Assembly: GCA_910587455.1 (NCBI GenBank) | Contig: CAJULK010000013.1 | Span: 1-46,561, forward strand | DNA from: an uncultured Christensenellaceae bacterium | Lineage (GTDB): Bacteria > Bacillota > Clostridia > Christensenellales > Pumilibacteraceae | DNA: 46,561 nucleotides | Reading direction: 5' to 3' | Shown: piece by piece, positions 17,601 through 26,400 of the stretch | Numbering within the stretch: position 1 is the first letter of the stretch | How the letters are laid out: the number at the start of each line of letters is the position of its first letter | Made by a program: the position numbers and the translations under genes | Notes under the pieces: model-generated | What the model was told of the DNA's origin: nothing | The model's database searches: none | Seen by the model: only the letters and a program-made list of their open reading frames with translations

Positions 17601-18688
17601 TCGACATTACGCGTTATTTCCGCACGTCGGGCGTGGACGGCATAACCGCTAACGACGAATTTATCGAGTTCGAAGTGAGTAAGTCGGGCGCCGAGATATC
17701 GTTCGTCAAAGAAGTGTACGCGCATGGCTTCGAGCTGTTGTTCGACGTGCCGTCGGCAGCCAACAATACGGATAAAATAACGGTCACGCTCACCGACGCC
17801 GCGGACGGCGCAAAGAGCGTGCGCATAGACGTCGTAAAGGGCGGGTTTGCCGACGACAGTTCGAAACTTATAATAAACGGCACGCAGGAACTTTCGATAG
17901 CGGGCAACTTTTTCGATTCGGTCAGGCACATGCGTATAGCGTATTTTAACAACAATTACGCAATAAAGGACGCGACGGGCCTTACCGTGGGTCACATAAG
18001 AACTTATGCGAACGGCGAGCCGTTCCGCGGATTTTCGGATACGGTAGACTTCGAGATCAAGTTCGGCGATGTGGACGGGATAGTCGAGTTCGAACTTTAC
18101 AAAGTGGGCAATCAGCTCATGATGGAAAACGACGGCGACTACACGCCGCCCGAAATAGTGCTGGGCGGCGATCTGAAAAGATCGGTCGAAAAAGGCGGCG
18201 AGCTCACGGTATGCTCGGCAAAAGCGTTCGACGTGCTCGGATTCGAAACTACGCTGTCCGTTTCGGTAAGAAGCGGAAACGAATACATTCTGCGCAACGC
18301 GTCGTGCGATACCGAATATACGGTCGTCTTGGCCGAATACGGCGAATATTTTGTGGAGTACCGCGCCGAGGACGAAAACTACAACATCAACAATTATACT
18401 CTCGTAGTAAACGTGCGCGACAATGTTCCGCCAACGATAAAGGTCGATACCGAAGAGCGCGTAGTTTACGCCGGCAGCAGCGTGTCCGTTCCGAAAGCTG
18501 CCGTCACGGACGATGTATCGGTCGATAGGACGTACGTGTTCGTAATAGACACTCGCAACGATATGAAAGACATTACCGGGCAGAGCTCGTTCGTGCCGGA
18601 AGAAAAAGGCACATACATAATACGGTATGTCGCGATAGATACCGCGGGCAATTACGCAGTGGTCGATGCCGTCGTGCGAGCGGTGTAG
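14615..18688 (+). CDS. Giant secreted Ig-like/jelly-roll surface protein
   Basis: The 1357-residue product has a signal peptide with a likely signal-peptidase-I site (AQA-EK, about residue 35) and no lipobox, LPXTG or C-terminal membrane anchor. Three beta-sandwich, LamG/jelly-roll-like modules can be seen, at about 40-300, 560-765 and 1030-1190. Each holds a similar pattern: MSLVFTDKADESNSFKVRL, IAIKLTDGLDASNYVSVIV and ITVTLTDAADGAKSVRIDV. Ig-like domains separate them (about 310-540, 770-1010 and 1200-1357), several ending in a TYTAYDYTGNT or YVAIDTAGNYA motif. I infer binding of a polysaccharide or host glycan outside the cell; no catalytic residues are evident. The start at 14615 overlaps the permease stop. 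A 72-codon upstream extension lies inside the permease gene and was not used. Confidence 0.8.
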   Translation: MKDKKLIASVTAVTALSLTSVAAIGAVGLGKDAQAEKFAYETFVLSGCYSETNIRVPESTGITDARRGLKITAQQSGAKASLDGGACGVFDFEFMPYSSSAYGGSDYESTTYDNSYQDIREMSLVFTDKADESNSFKVRLTGGADGNNVTVNASVEADGARAGIYYYKDNMAYGGTSGANGNGVYTFLYGSGFSNIAVGGGAYSPENVRPVRIIFDPDEMKVYGCNYGYNAYSSEMRLIWDLSQQVNDGRDGGFTLDGFDSYTVDVVFDDVKSGAEGNIIVYSINGYGLGGSVLSSVHAPDCYVADTGTPELGKDYVLPVPACYDVADGILDFEGTVKAIKPDGQFSAISVNETNLVLDRNGYAKYEAGAKIRLDEAGEYEIVYTAKNPLNGMYGKPYSVKIEVPPDDVATFSYSGGSVYNAVGDMLDAPVGKFYMAGNEVTATYKVYDPYRKEISSPYKLDKPGRYKIVYSADVGGAAAEDEVSVYALESNAGLFGGSGSVSLYPGKSELHSDLSGLIAETTANNGVVTYNMPVKIKQKTKDDTLISLMALPVKYGSASFGQIAIKLTDGLDASNYVSVIVSSGSGNDTSVVRAASAEQTLSGLNGAGSIESFAGGGTVVLHSFHGVSNYKNICEQFIDLRFDYAQKRVYIGNKLVCDLDDNEHFGNVWEGFSSDEIVLSVTMRDVNGTSAKMLISEVDGKKMTGGFYADCVAPVISALFDESDIPTAVVGKKYPVLPISLADGDDEAPTYTVTVTDETGASVAVENGAFVPTRAGKYTLTYTAYDYTGNTSVRSFVTQAYESADELTVGVASELETEICVGMKYLLPEAVIEGGCGNVKLTVTAVGKKSGTRYDITDGVLKVTAADDYTVEYKATDYLGNTAVYTAEVRATVSDAPVFDDLPVFPDLFISGVSKAIPKVTAYDYKANAAAQVEVYVSIDGGDDMPINGFVYTPDIDGASCDAVFKYVATAKDGTKATEVRQAEVVNLYDRSGNLDITRYFRTSGVDGITANDEFIEFEVSKSGAEISFVKEVYAHGFELLFDVPSAANNTDKITVTLTDAADGAKSVRIDVVKGGFADDSSKLIINGTQELSIAGNFFDSVRHMRIAYFNNNYAIKDATGLTVGHIRTYANGEPFRGFSDTVDFEIKFGDVDGIVEFELYKVGNQLMMENDGDYTPPEIVLGGDLKRSVEKGGELTVCSAKAFDVLGFETTLSVSVRSGNEYILRNASCDTEYTVVLAEYGEYFVEYRAEDENYNINNYTLVVNVRDNVPPTIKVDTEERVVYAGSSVSVPKAAVTDDVSVDRTYVFVIDTRNDMKDITGQSSFVPEEKGTYIIRYVAIDTAGNYAVVDAVVRAV

Positions 18689-18699
18689 AGGAGATTGCA

Positions 18700-20595
18700 A
18701 TGAGAAAATTTTACAGAATAATATGTATAGCGGCGGTGATCGTTATGGCTTTGTGTCTTGCGGCGTGCTCCGAAAAAGAGCCGACATATAACCCCGAGGA
18801 GAAACCGACGATCCCGTCGTCGGGGATCGCTTTCGTAAGCGACGGAACGACCGACTACAAAGTCGTAGTGCCCGAATCCATGCAAAAGAAAGAGATCGTC
18901 GCGCGCAACGAGCTTGTCGAGTTCATAAAGCGCGCAACGGGCGTTGAGCTTACCGTAATAAACGACAACGGTCTGTCGTTCGATCCGTCCGAAAAGTACA
19001 TATCCGTAGGCAACACGGAAATCTTGCGTTCGAGCGGCGTTACGGTAACGCAAAGCGAGCTTACGCTCGACGGGTATAAGATAGTACGAAAGGGCAACAC
19101 GGTCATCATCGCAGGACCTACCGATTACGGCACGCTTTACGGCGTATACGGGTTTTTGGCGCATGAGATAGGGTTCGAGGTGTATGCCGAGGACGAAATA
19201 AAGTACGAGACGTACGCTTCGCTCGATATGCTGGACTTCGATATAGCCGAAGCGCCCGACTTCGAAAAGCGTCAGGTCGGTTATTACGAAGTGTACCAAA
19301 ACACCGAATACCGCGACCGTATGCGCGTAGAGCAGCACGGACACGATTGGATATACGGTTCGCACAGTCATTTTGCGATCATGCCCAAAGCGACGTATTA
19401 TGCGGCGCACCGCGATTGGTACAGCGCCGACGGCACGCAGCTTTGTCTTACAAACGAGGAAATGCGCAAAGAGTTCGTTTCCAACCTCAAGACGATAATC
19501 GCCAATCATCCCGACGACAGCTATATACTGCTCGGCGAGGAGGATTCGGCGACGTTCTGCGATTGCGACAACTGCAAAGCGGCGATAAGCAAGTACGGCA
19601 CGGAAAGCGGCGTCGATATGGTTTTCGTGAATAAAGTCGCGCGCGATATCAAGGAATGGCTCGCCGTTACAGATCCCGACAGAGTGATCAATATAGGCAC
19701 TTTCGCGTATCTCAAAACCATACCCGCGCCCGTAAAGATAAACGACAAAGGCGAATACGAACCTTTCCATCCCGAAGTAGTCGCCGAGGACAACGTGTTT
19801 ATCTACTTCGCGCCTTTGCACGCGAATTACAGTTACGGATTCCTCGACGAAAAGGAAAACGCAGAAACGGCGCTCAGTCTTAAAGGCTGGCAGGCTGTCT
19901 GCCCTACGTTCTGTATTTGGACGTACAGCGCAAACTTCTACAATTATTTTGCGAATTTCAATAATTGGGGCACGCAGGCGCTTCAGTACACGCAACTCAA
20001 AGACGTGGGCGTAAAGGTTATTTACGACATGGGAACGTGGGATACGGGCGCGCCGTCGTTCGAGCGGCTTCGCACATATCTGACGAGCAAGCTCATGTGG
20101 GATACCACGCTCGACACGCGCGAGCTTACGGACGATTTTATGAACAACTACTATAAGGGCGCGGCGCCGCAGATGAAAAACTACTATAACCTCATGCGCT
20201 CGTACCTCGAAATCGTGCGCATCGAAAACAATCTCGACGCGACGTGCTACGTCAATTACAATCAGTCCAAGTATTGGAGCAAAGCGTATCTCGATCAGTG
20301 CTTGGGATACTTCGATCAGGCGGTAAAAGACATAGCGCCTCTCATCGAGGACGATCCTACGCTCTACGAGGTTTTGGTAAACCGTATCAAAATCGAAAAG
20401 CTGTCCGTACTGTTTTTTACGCTTCAATTCTATCAACAGTCGTACACTCCCGCCGAACAGACCGCAATGATAGACGAGTTCGAAGCGGTCGCAAAGGTAA
20501 ACAACGTTATGTATTGGCACGAGCATACCAACCTTTCTCAGGGTGACGACGGCAGCGTCGCTTTGAGAATAGAGGCGTGGCGCCTGGCGGTTTGA
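18700..20595 (+). CDS. DUF4838 (GH163-like) lipoprotein glycosidase
   Basis: The 631-residue product starts with a lipoprotein signal peptide ending in LAAC. Residues about 45-170 resemble the small alpha/beta domain found before GH20/GH67-type barrels (SMQKKEIVARNELVEFIKRATG; GPTDYGTLYGVYGFL). Residues about 180-480 match DUF4838, including the cysteine cluster FCDCDNC (Cys287, 289, 292) and the FVNKVARDIKEW helix. From family knowledge, DUF4838 proteins were grouped as GH163, with characterised members acting as endo-beta-N-acetylglucosaminidases on complex N-glycans. I infer the same general activity here, on the cell surface, releasing oligosaccharide for the importer encoded upstream. 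AGGAG (18689-18693) supports the start. The catalytic glutamate was not pinned down. Confidence 0.82.
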   Translation: MRKFYRIICIAAVIVMALCLAACSEKEPTYNPEEKPTIPSSGIAFVSDGTTDYKVVVPESMQKKEIVARNELVEFIKRATGVELTVINDNGLSFDPSEKYISVGNTEILRSSGVTVTQSELTLDGYKIVRKGNTVIIAGPTDYGTLYGVYGFLAHEIGFEVYAEDEIKYETYASLDMLDFDIAEAPDFEKRQVGYYEVYQNTEYRDRMRVEQHGHDWIYGSHSHFAIMPKATYYAAHRDWYSADGTQLCLTNEEMRKEFVSNLKTIIANHPDDSYILLGEEDSATFCDCDNCKAAISKYGTESGVDMVFVNKVARDIKEWLAVTDPDRVINIGTFAYLKTIPAPVKINDKGEYEPFHPEVVAEDNVFIYFAPLHANYSYGFLDEKENAETALSLKGWQAVCPTFCIWTYSANFYNYFANFNNWGTQALQYTQLKDVGVKVIYDMGTWDTGAPSFERLRTYLTSKLMWDTTLDTRELTDDFMNNYYKGAAPQMKNYYNLMRSYLEIVRIENNLDATCYVNYNQSKYWSKAYLDQCLGYFDQAVKDIAPLIEDDPTLYEVLVNRIKIEKLSVLFFTLQFYQQSYTPAEQTAMIDEFEAVAKVNNVMYWHEHTNLSQGDDGSVALRIEAWRLAV

Positions 20596-20639
20596 CGTAA
20601 AACTTTATTTTCACTCATTCGTTCCGAAAGGGGAAAGAT

Positions 20640-23420
20640 ATGAAAAAAGCAAAATTGTTCGCAATAACGATCATGGCTGTCGTAGCGGTATTGGCGCTTG
20701 CGGCGTGCGGCGAAAAAGACGGCGGGAAGCCGGCGGTTTCGATAGAACTGTCCGTTTCGAGCGTTACGCTCGCGATGGGGCAGGAGCAGACGGTTGTCGC
20801 CACCGTCCGCAATACCGACGCGCTGCCCGAATGGAGATCGGATAACGAGAGCGTCGCCACCGTTTCGGGCGGACGCATAAAGGCGGTGTCAGACGGCACG
20901 GCGACCGTCACCGTTCGTGTCGGCGGAAAAACAGCAAGCGTAGCGGTCACGGTATCGTCCGAGGAAACGCTTGTGTTGGATCGCACTTCGGTCAAGGTGT
21001 TCAAGGGAAAGACCGCAAAACTGACCGCAACCGTCAGGCGCGGACTTACCGTAACGGACGAGACCGTAGAGTGGGAAAGCGGCGATCCTACGGTAGTTAC
21101 CGTTTCCGATGACGGCACGGTCACGGGAGTCAAGGTTGCCAAAGACCCCGTAGAAGTTACCGCAAAGACGCGTTCGGGCAAGACCGCGACGTGCTTTGTA
21201 AAAGTGGACGACGTCGTTATAATCAATCTTTCGCACACCGAGCTCACGCTCAACCCCAACGGCAACGACACCGCTCGGATAACGGCGACGGGCAAAAAAG
21301 GCAGTTACAATATAAGCGCGTCGTCTATAGTGTGGACGTCGTCCGACCCCGATACGGTATCGGTCAAGGTGAGCGGAAACTCGGTCACGCTTACCGCGAA
21401 AAAGAGCGGCAAAGTCGCCGTCACGGCGTCCGTCGCAGGCTCGGAAGAAACGGCGGTGTGCGTTGTGGACAGCTGGTACGCCATATCCGCTCCGGCGGAC
21501 ATGGAATATCTGCGCAAGGATATAAACGGAACGTTCAAGCTCGTAAACGATATAGATTTCGGCGGCGCGATGTGGGACGGCGTTACCAAGTGGGCGGGCG
21601 ACGATGTTCCCGACAGTGCGTACTTCGGCGGCGTGCTCGACGGACAGGGATATTCGATCAAGAATATCAATATCCTCGCCGGCTGGAACAACGGAATAAT
21701 AGGTCAGACCGCGCCCACGAGCATAATACGCAATCTTTCGATCGTAAACCTTGTCAATCAGGATACGAGCAATAAAGTGGGCAGCATAATTTCGTACAAT
21801 AAAGGACTTATAGAAAACTGCTATATCGAGAACACGATAAAAAGCGACAGTCAGAATAATTGGAACTCGCACGGCGGAATAGTCGCTTGCAATGCCGCGT
21901 CGGGAATAATCCGCAACTGCATAGTAAAAGTGACAGCCGAACGCCGTTTCCGCAACTGCGGCGCTATCGTCGGCTATAACGTCGGCGCGGTGGAAAACTG
22001 TTATGCCGTATGTATGGACGCAATGCTTCCCATGTACGGGGAATGGATATCGGGCATAGGGTACTTTTCGGACTGCGGCGTATATTCGAGCGTAGATTCG
22101 CTCGTCGCCAACGCCCGGCTCTACAAATTTTCGGACAGGATATGGACAAAGACCGATTACGATATGCCGGCGCTGTACAACTTTCCCGAAGTGACTTTCG
22201 AATCGCCGGTTACGTATTTTGCGCAGGGTTCGGCGTACGTCGTTTCCCCGTCCAACATTCGCGGAATACCCATCGAGTGGACGGTAGACGACGGTGCGGA
22301 CGTGCTCGAAGTTACGGAAAATGCCGATCACAGTCTTACGGTAGCAGCAAAACGCCGCGGCGAAGCAAAACTTACCGCCGCCATATACAACGGCTCTTAT
22401 GCAAGCACGACCGTAATAGTTACGGGCACGGTAATTTCACCCGAGCGCGAATATATATCGATCGATTACAATAATCCCGCGCTTGCGTCTACGGCTAAGA
22501 TAAACCTCGTAAACGACAGGGGCGAGGCGGTTGGCAGCGGCGTTTCGTACATATCGTCGGACACTTCTGTCGCTACGGTAGACGAGTACGGAAACGTGAC
22601 GGCGGTTGGCGGCGGCAGAAGCGAAATAACGGTGAGCTACGGCGGTGACGTGTACGAAAGCCTCGTAAAGATAGACGTTACGGGATGGGTGCAAATAAGC
22701 AGCGCCGAGCAGTTGCAGGCTATCGAGAACGGTATAGATCTCAATTACTGCCTCGTTGACGATATAGATTTCGGCGGAGAAGTGTTCCGCACCATAACGC
22801 CCTGGACGAATTCGGACAACGACGCCGTCTACTTTAACGGCATATTCGACGGCAACGGTCACACCGTTTCGAACGTGGTGGTGCGCGGCAACGACCGCGG
22901 CATATTCGGCAGGACGGCTACATCGGCGATCATTCGCAACACCGTGTTTGACAATATTGTGTTCAAGCCTGCCGACGGCGCAAAAGAACAAAAGAACTTC
23001 GGCATCGTGAGTTTCAACACAGGCACTATACAGGATTGCATAGTCCGCGCGGTCGTCGAGGCAGGGTACTCCGTAGATTACATGACGGGCGGCGGGATCT
23101 GCGGGACTAACGAGTTCCGCGGCAGAATATACAACTGCATTTCGTATGTGGACGCATCCGCCGTCGGCTCGGGCGTTTACGTAGGTTCGATCATGGGTCT
23201 GTGTCAGGGCGTAGCCAAAGACTGTATAGGTATAGTCACGGCAAGCACGGCGGCTTCGATCGATTCGATATGTTTTATCAACAGTTCGAGCGTCAGCAAC
23301 TGCAAACAGTATACGTCGGAAGCGGCGGCTGTTGCCGATTGCAAACCGTTCGGCTCGTTCGATCAGAGCGTATGGAACATAACCGACGACGCGTTGCCTA
23401 CGCTTAAAATTTTAGGATAA
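20640..23420 (+). CDS. Surface lipoprotein with BIG2 and beta-helix (GLUG-like) repeats
   Basis: The 926-residue product has a lipobox LAAC (Cys23). Three BIG2 Ig-like domains lie at about residues 33-107, 109-190 and 195-278. A right-handed beta-helix-like region follows at about 279-480, with recurring motifs FKLVNDIDFGG, FGGVLDGQGYSIKNI, IIRNLSIVN and LIENCYIEN, as in GLUG-type repeats. Two more Ig-like domains (about 510-690) and a second beta-helix region (about 690-926; LVDDIDFGG, FNGIFDGNGHTVSNV, IIRNTVFDN) complete it. No signature of a polysaccharide lyase was recognised, so binding or adhesion is more likely than catalysis, though beta-helix enzymes exist. AAAGGGG precedes the ATG. 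It is a paralogue in layout of the next gene. Confidence 0.82.
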   Translation: MKKAKLFAITIMAVVAVLALAACGEKDGGKPAVSIELSVSSVTLAMGQEQTVVATVRNTDALPEWRSDNESVATVSGGRIKAVSDGTATVTVRVGGKTASVAVTVSSEETLVLDRTSVKVFKGKTAKLTATVRRGLTVTDETVEWESGDPTVVTVSDDGTVTGVKVAKDPVEVTAKTRSGKTATCFVKVDDVVIINLSHTELTLNPNGNDTARITATGKKGSYNISASSIVWTSSDPDTVSVKVSGNSVTLTAKKSGKVAVTASVAGSEETAVCVVDSWYAISAPADMEYLRKDINGTFKLVNDIDFGGAMWDGVTKWAGDDVPDSAYFGGVLDGQGYSIKNINILAGWNNGIIGQTAPTSIIRNLSIVNLVNQDTSNKVGSIISYNKGLIENCYIENTIKSDSQNNWNSHGGIVACNAASGIIRNCIVKVTAERRFRNCGAIVGYNVGAVENCYAVCMDAMLPMYGEWISGIGYFSDCGVYSSVDSLVANARLYKFSDRIWTKTDYDMPALYNFPEVTFESPVTYFAQGSAYVVSPSNIRGIPIEWTVDDGADVLEVTENADHSLTVAAKRRGEAKLTAAIYNGSYASTTVIVTGTVISPEREYISIDYNNPALASTAKINLVNDRGEAVGSGVSYISSDTSVATVDEYGNVTAVGGGRSEITVSYGGDVYESLVKIDVTGWVQISSAEQLQAIENGIDLNYCLVDDIDFGGEVFRTITPWTNSDNDAVYFNGIFDGNGHTVSNVVVRGNDRGIFGRTATSAIIRNTVFDNIVFKPADGAKEQKNFGIVSFNTGTIQDCIVRAVVEAGYSVDYMTGGGICGTNEFRGRIYNCISYVDASAVGSGVYVGSIMGLCQGVAKDCIGIVTASTAASIDSICFINSSSVSNCKQYTSEAAAVADCKPFGSFDQSVWNITDDALPTLKILG

Positions 23421-23477
23421 AGGGGTATACGGGCGACGCGAGCCGTTCGAAAATAAAATCCGCTAAGGAGAGGGAAA

Positions 23478-26400
23478 ATGAAAAAAAGACTAATGCTGAT
23501 CATGCTTGCCGTGTTGACGGCGCTGTGTTTGGCGGCATGCGCGGGGTGTAACGAAGAAACGCCGTCCAAGCCGTCGGATACGACGTATACCGTCACCGTG
23601 CAGGATACCGAAAACGGAACTGTTTCCGTATCGGCAACTTCGGTCAAAAAGGGTGAGAGCGTTGTCATAACGGTTACGCCCGACGAACACTATGTTCTTG
23701 ACGTGCTCGAAGTCAACGGTAATGCCGTTGCGGTCACAGGCAATACGTACACCGTTGCTTCGGTCGACGCGAACATAACCGTATCGGCTACTTTCAAAAA
23801 GCAGACGGTCACCGTAACTTTCGACCGCGGAAATCCCGCTACGGCTACGGTTACGGTCGGCGAAGCGTACGGCGAACTTCCGTCCGTGACAGGCGCGCCC
23901 GGCAACCGCTTTATCGGCTGGTTCACCGAGGAGAACGGCGGCGGGCTGCAGATACTTCCGACAACCGTAGTCACGAAAACCGAAGATCACACGCTTTATC
24001 CGTATTTTACGGATAAGCTCGTCGTCACGTTCGATTACGGTGCGGGCGTCGGCACTGAGCCCAGGCGCGAAGTCGCGGCAAACGACGTATTGGGCGAGCT
24101 GCCCGAGACGGAAGCGCCGCTCGGCGGAATTCTTTACGGCTGGTTCGTCGGCGAGGAAAGGATCGACGCCGAATACGTTATCACTGAGGACGTTACGGTG
24201 CGCGCGAGCTACATAACCGCCGAGATCGCTTTGGCGGACGGCAGCGGCACTACCGCTGTCGGCGGCACGGTAAACAATAACGTCGCGCCCGAAATAATCG
24301 TTTCGGTCAAGCTCGACGGCAAGGAAACGGACGTGGAACTCGACATCGAAACGACTGACGGCAGTATTGCCGAAATCGTAGACGGCGCGGTCGTCGCGCT
24401 CGGCGACGGCGAAGTTTACGTAAAGGCTGCGTTAGACGGCGTCGAAGTGACGAGATCGGAGTTTGTTATAACCTGTCGCAGCTATGCCGAATACAGAGCC
24501 GTAACGAACAAAACCGAGTTTCTCGCAATAAAGGACGATAAGGCGGGCAAGTATTATATTGCCGCCGACATAGATCTCGAAGGCGCGGCGCTTTGGGACG
24601 TAGCTAATAACTATGCGCCTATATTCGGCGTATTTACGGGCGTTATCGACGGATTGGGGCATACCGTATCCAACGCCACGGCGCATCCGAGCGGATGGAA
24701 TGCCGGCGCGTTTTCCGAAATGAACGGCGTTGTGTGCGATATAGCTTTTACCGATATGCGCACCGAAACGGGCAACTGCGCCAACAACGGATTTTTCGGA
24801 AACGTAAAAGGCACGGTCGAAAACGTCTATTTGGATATAGAGTTCCGCTATACGGGCAGAGCCGACGGCACGGCATCGTGGGCGGCGCTCGCGTATATGG
24901 TGAACAACGACGCGGTGATACGTGATTGCGTAGTCAACCTCAGATCTTCGGTGTCTACCGAAAACGTAGCGGCGATAGCATGCAATGCCGGCGGGTGGAC
25001 GGGCGTCGTCGAAAACGTGTTCGTCATTAAAAACGGACTTACGCTGACGTCCGAATTCGACGGAATGTACTGCGGCGAAGCGGCTGCCGGCGTTGCGGAA
25101 GCTCAGCTCAAAAACAGCGGCAAGTTCGATTATCTCATAGAACTTTGGAATTCAGCCGACGTAGATGCGACCAAGCTCGGCGGTGCGTGGACTGATGTCG
25201 ACGGCGCGCTGTACTTCCACGGCAGAAAGGCGATGGACGCAACGCCCGAGTACGTTATAGTACCGTCCGGCGACGTCGAACTCACTTTCGAAGACCTCGA
25301 GGCAGAGGGCAAAGATCAGATAATATACTCCGTTTTGTTCATTCACGACGGTGCGGACATGAACGGCGAGATCCCCGAAAACGTTTCGACCGAATCGAGC
25401 AATGCCGCTGTAGCCGAGCTCATCTTCGATCGGGACGAGAGCGTGTTCGTGCTCGTAAACAAATCCGCGGGCACGGCGGTAATAACGGTTAAGGTGGGCG
25501 ATTATACGGGAACATTCACGGTTACGCTCACGCAGATAATCCATATTGATACGGCGCAGGAGTTTATCGAGAAGATCTCCGCCAATCCCAACGGACATTT
25601 CGTTATCGACGCCGACATAGATTTCGCGTCGTATCAGGACGGATGGGTCAAAAAGCCGGGCACGGACGGCGAGAGCATTGCTTCCGAATTCGGCGGCTTC
25701 ATCGACGGACAGAATCACGTGCTTAAAAACATGAAACTTACGGACGGCAATAAGGGCGGACTGTTTGCGAGATTCAGCGGCACGATAAAGAATGTTGCGT
25801 TCGTCAACGTTACCGGTCAGAGCGCGAACAACGTCGGCGGACTGTTCTACGAGATGTACGGCAGCGGGCTTTTGCAAAACGTTTATCTCGACTACGTAAT
25901 GCAGGGCAGCGGCAGCGCGGTAAATAAGGCGGGCCCGATCGCAGGCAAGGTCGCCGTGGCGAATATAGACGGCGTTGTGATAAATCTCAGATTCGCGGAC
26001 GGCGTGGACACGAGCTCGATCGAAAACGTCGGCGCGATAGCGGGGCACGCAAACGCTTGGCTCGCGAAAGTGGATAACGTAAAAGTCATTCTTAACGGAA
26101 TTGCACTCGGCAAGCTCAAACTCGCGGCTGCGGAAGCCGCCGACGGCGTTTCCGCGGCTTGGACAAATTGCGAGCAGTACGCAGACTTTGCCGGCTTCCT
26201 CGGCGGAAGCATCGGTTATTTCACCGAAGAAAAAGGTTGGTTATTCGACAGAACGGGTATAACGTTCGGCAATGCCTATGTGCTCGCAATACCCGAATAT
26301 ACGGTGGAAGCGCAAACCGCCGCCGTCTCGCGCGAGTTTACGGAAGGCATGGAGCCGTTTGAGATCGCGGTTGACGTTTACAACTATATCGACAGGCTCG

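Noticed and set aside
16259..18700. Long open frame (about 813 codons) on the minus strand opposite the giant surface protein gene
   Set aside because: It is rich in Arg, His, Val and Tyr without any domain, as expected for the antisense frame of a GC-rich coding region. The plus strand has clear domains and a ribosome site. Similar long minus-strand frames at 18652-20526, 29617-31341 and 44301-45941 were rejected for the same reason.
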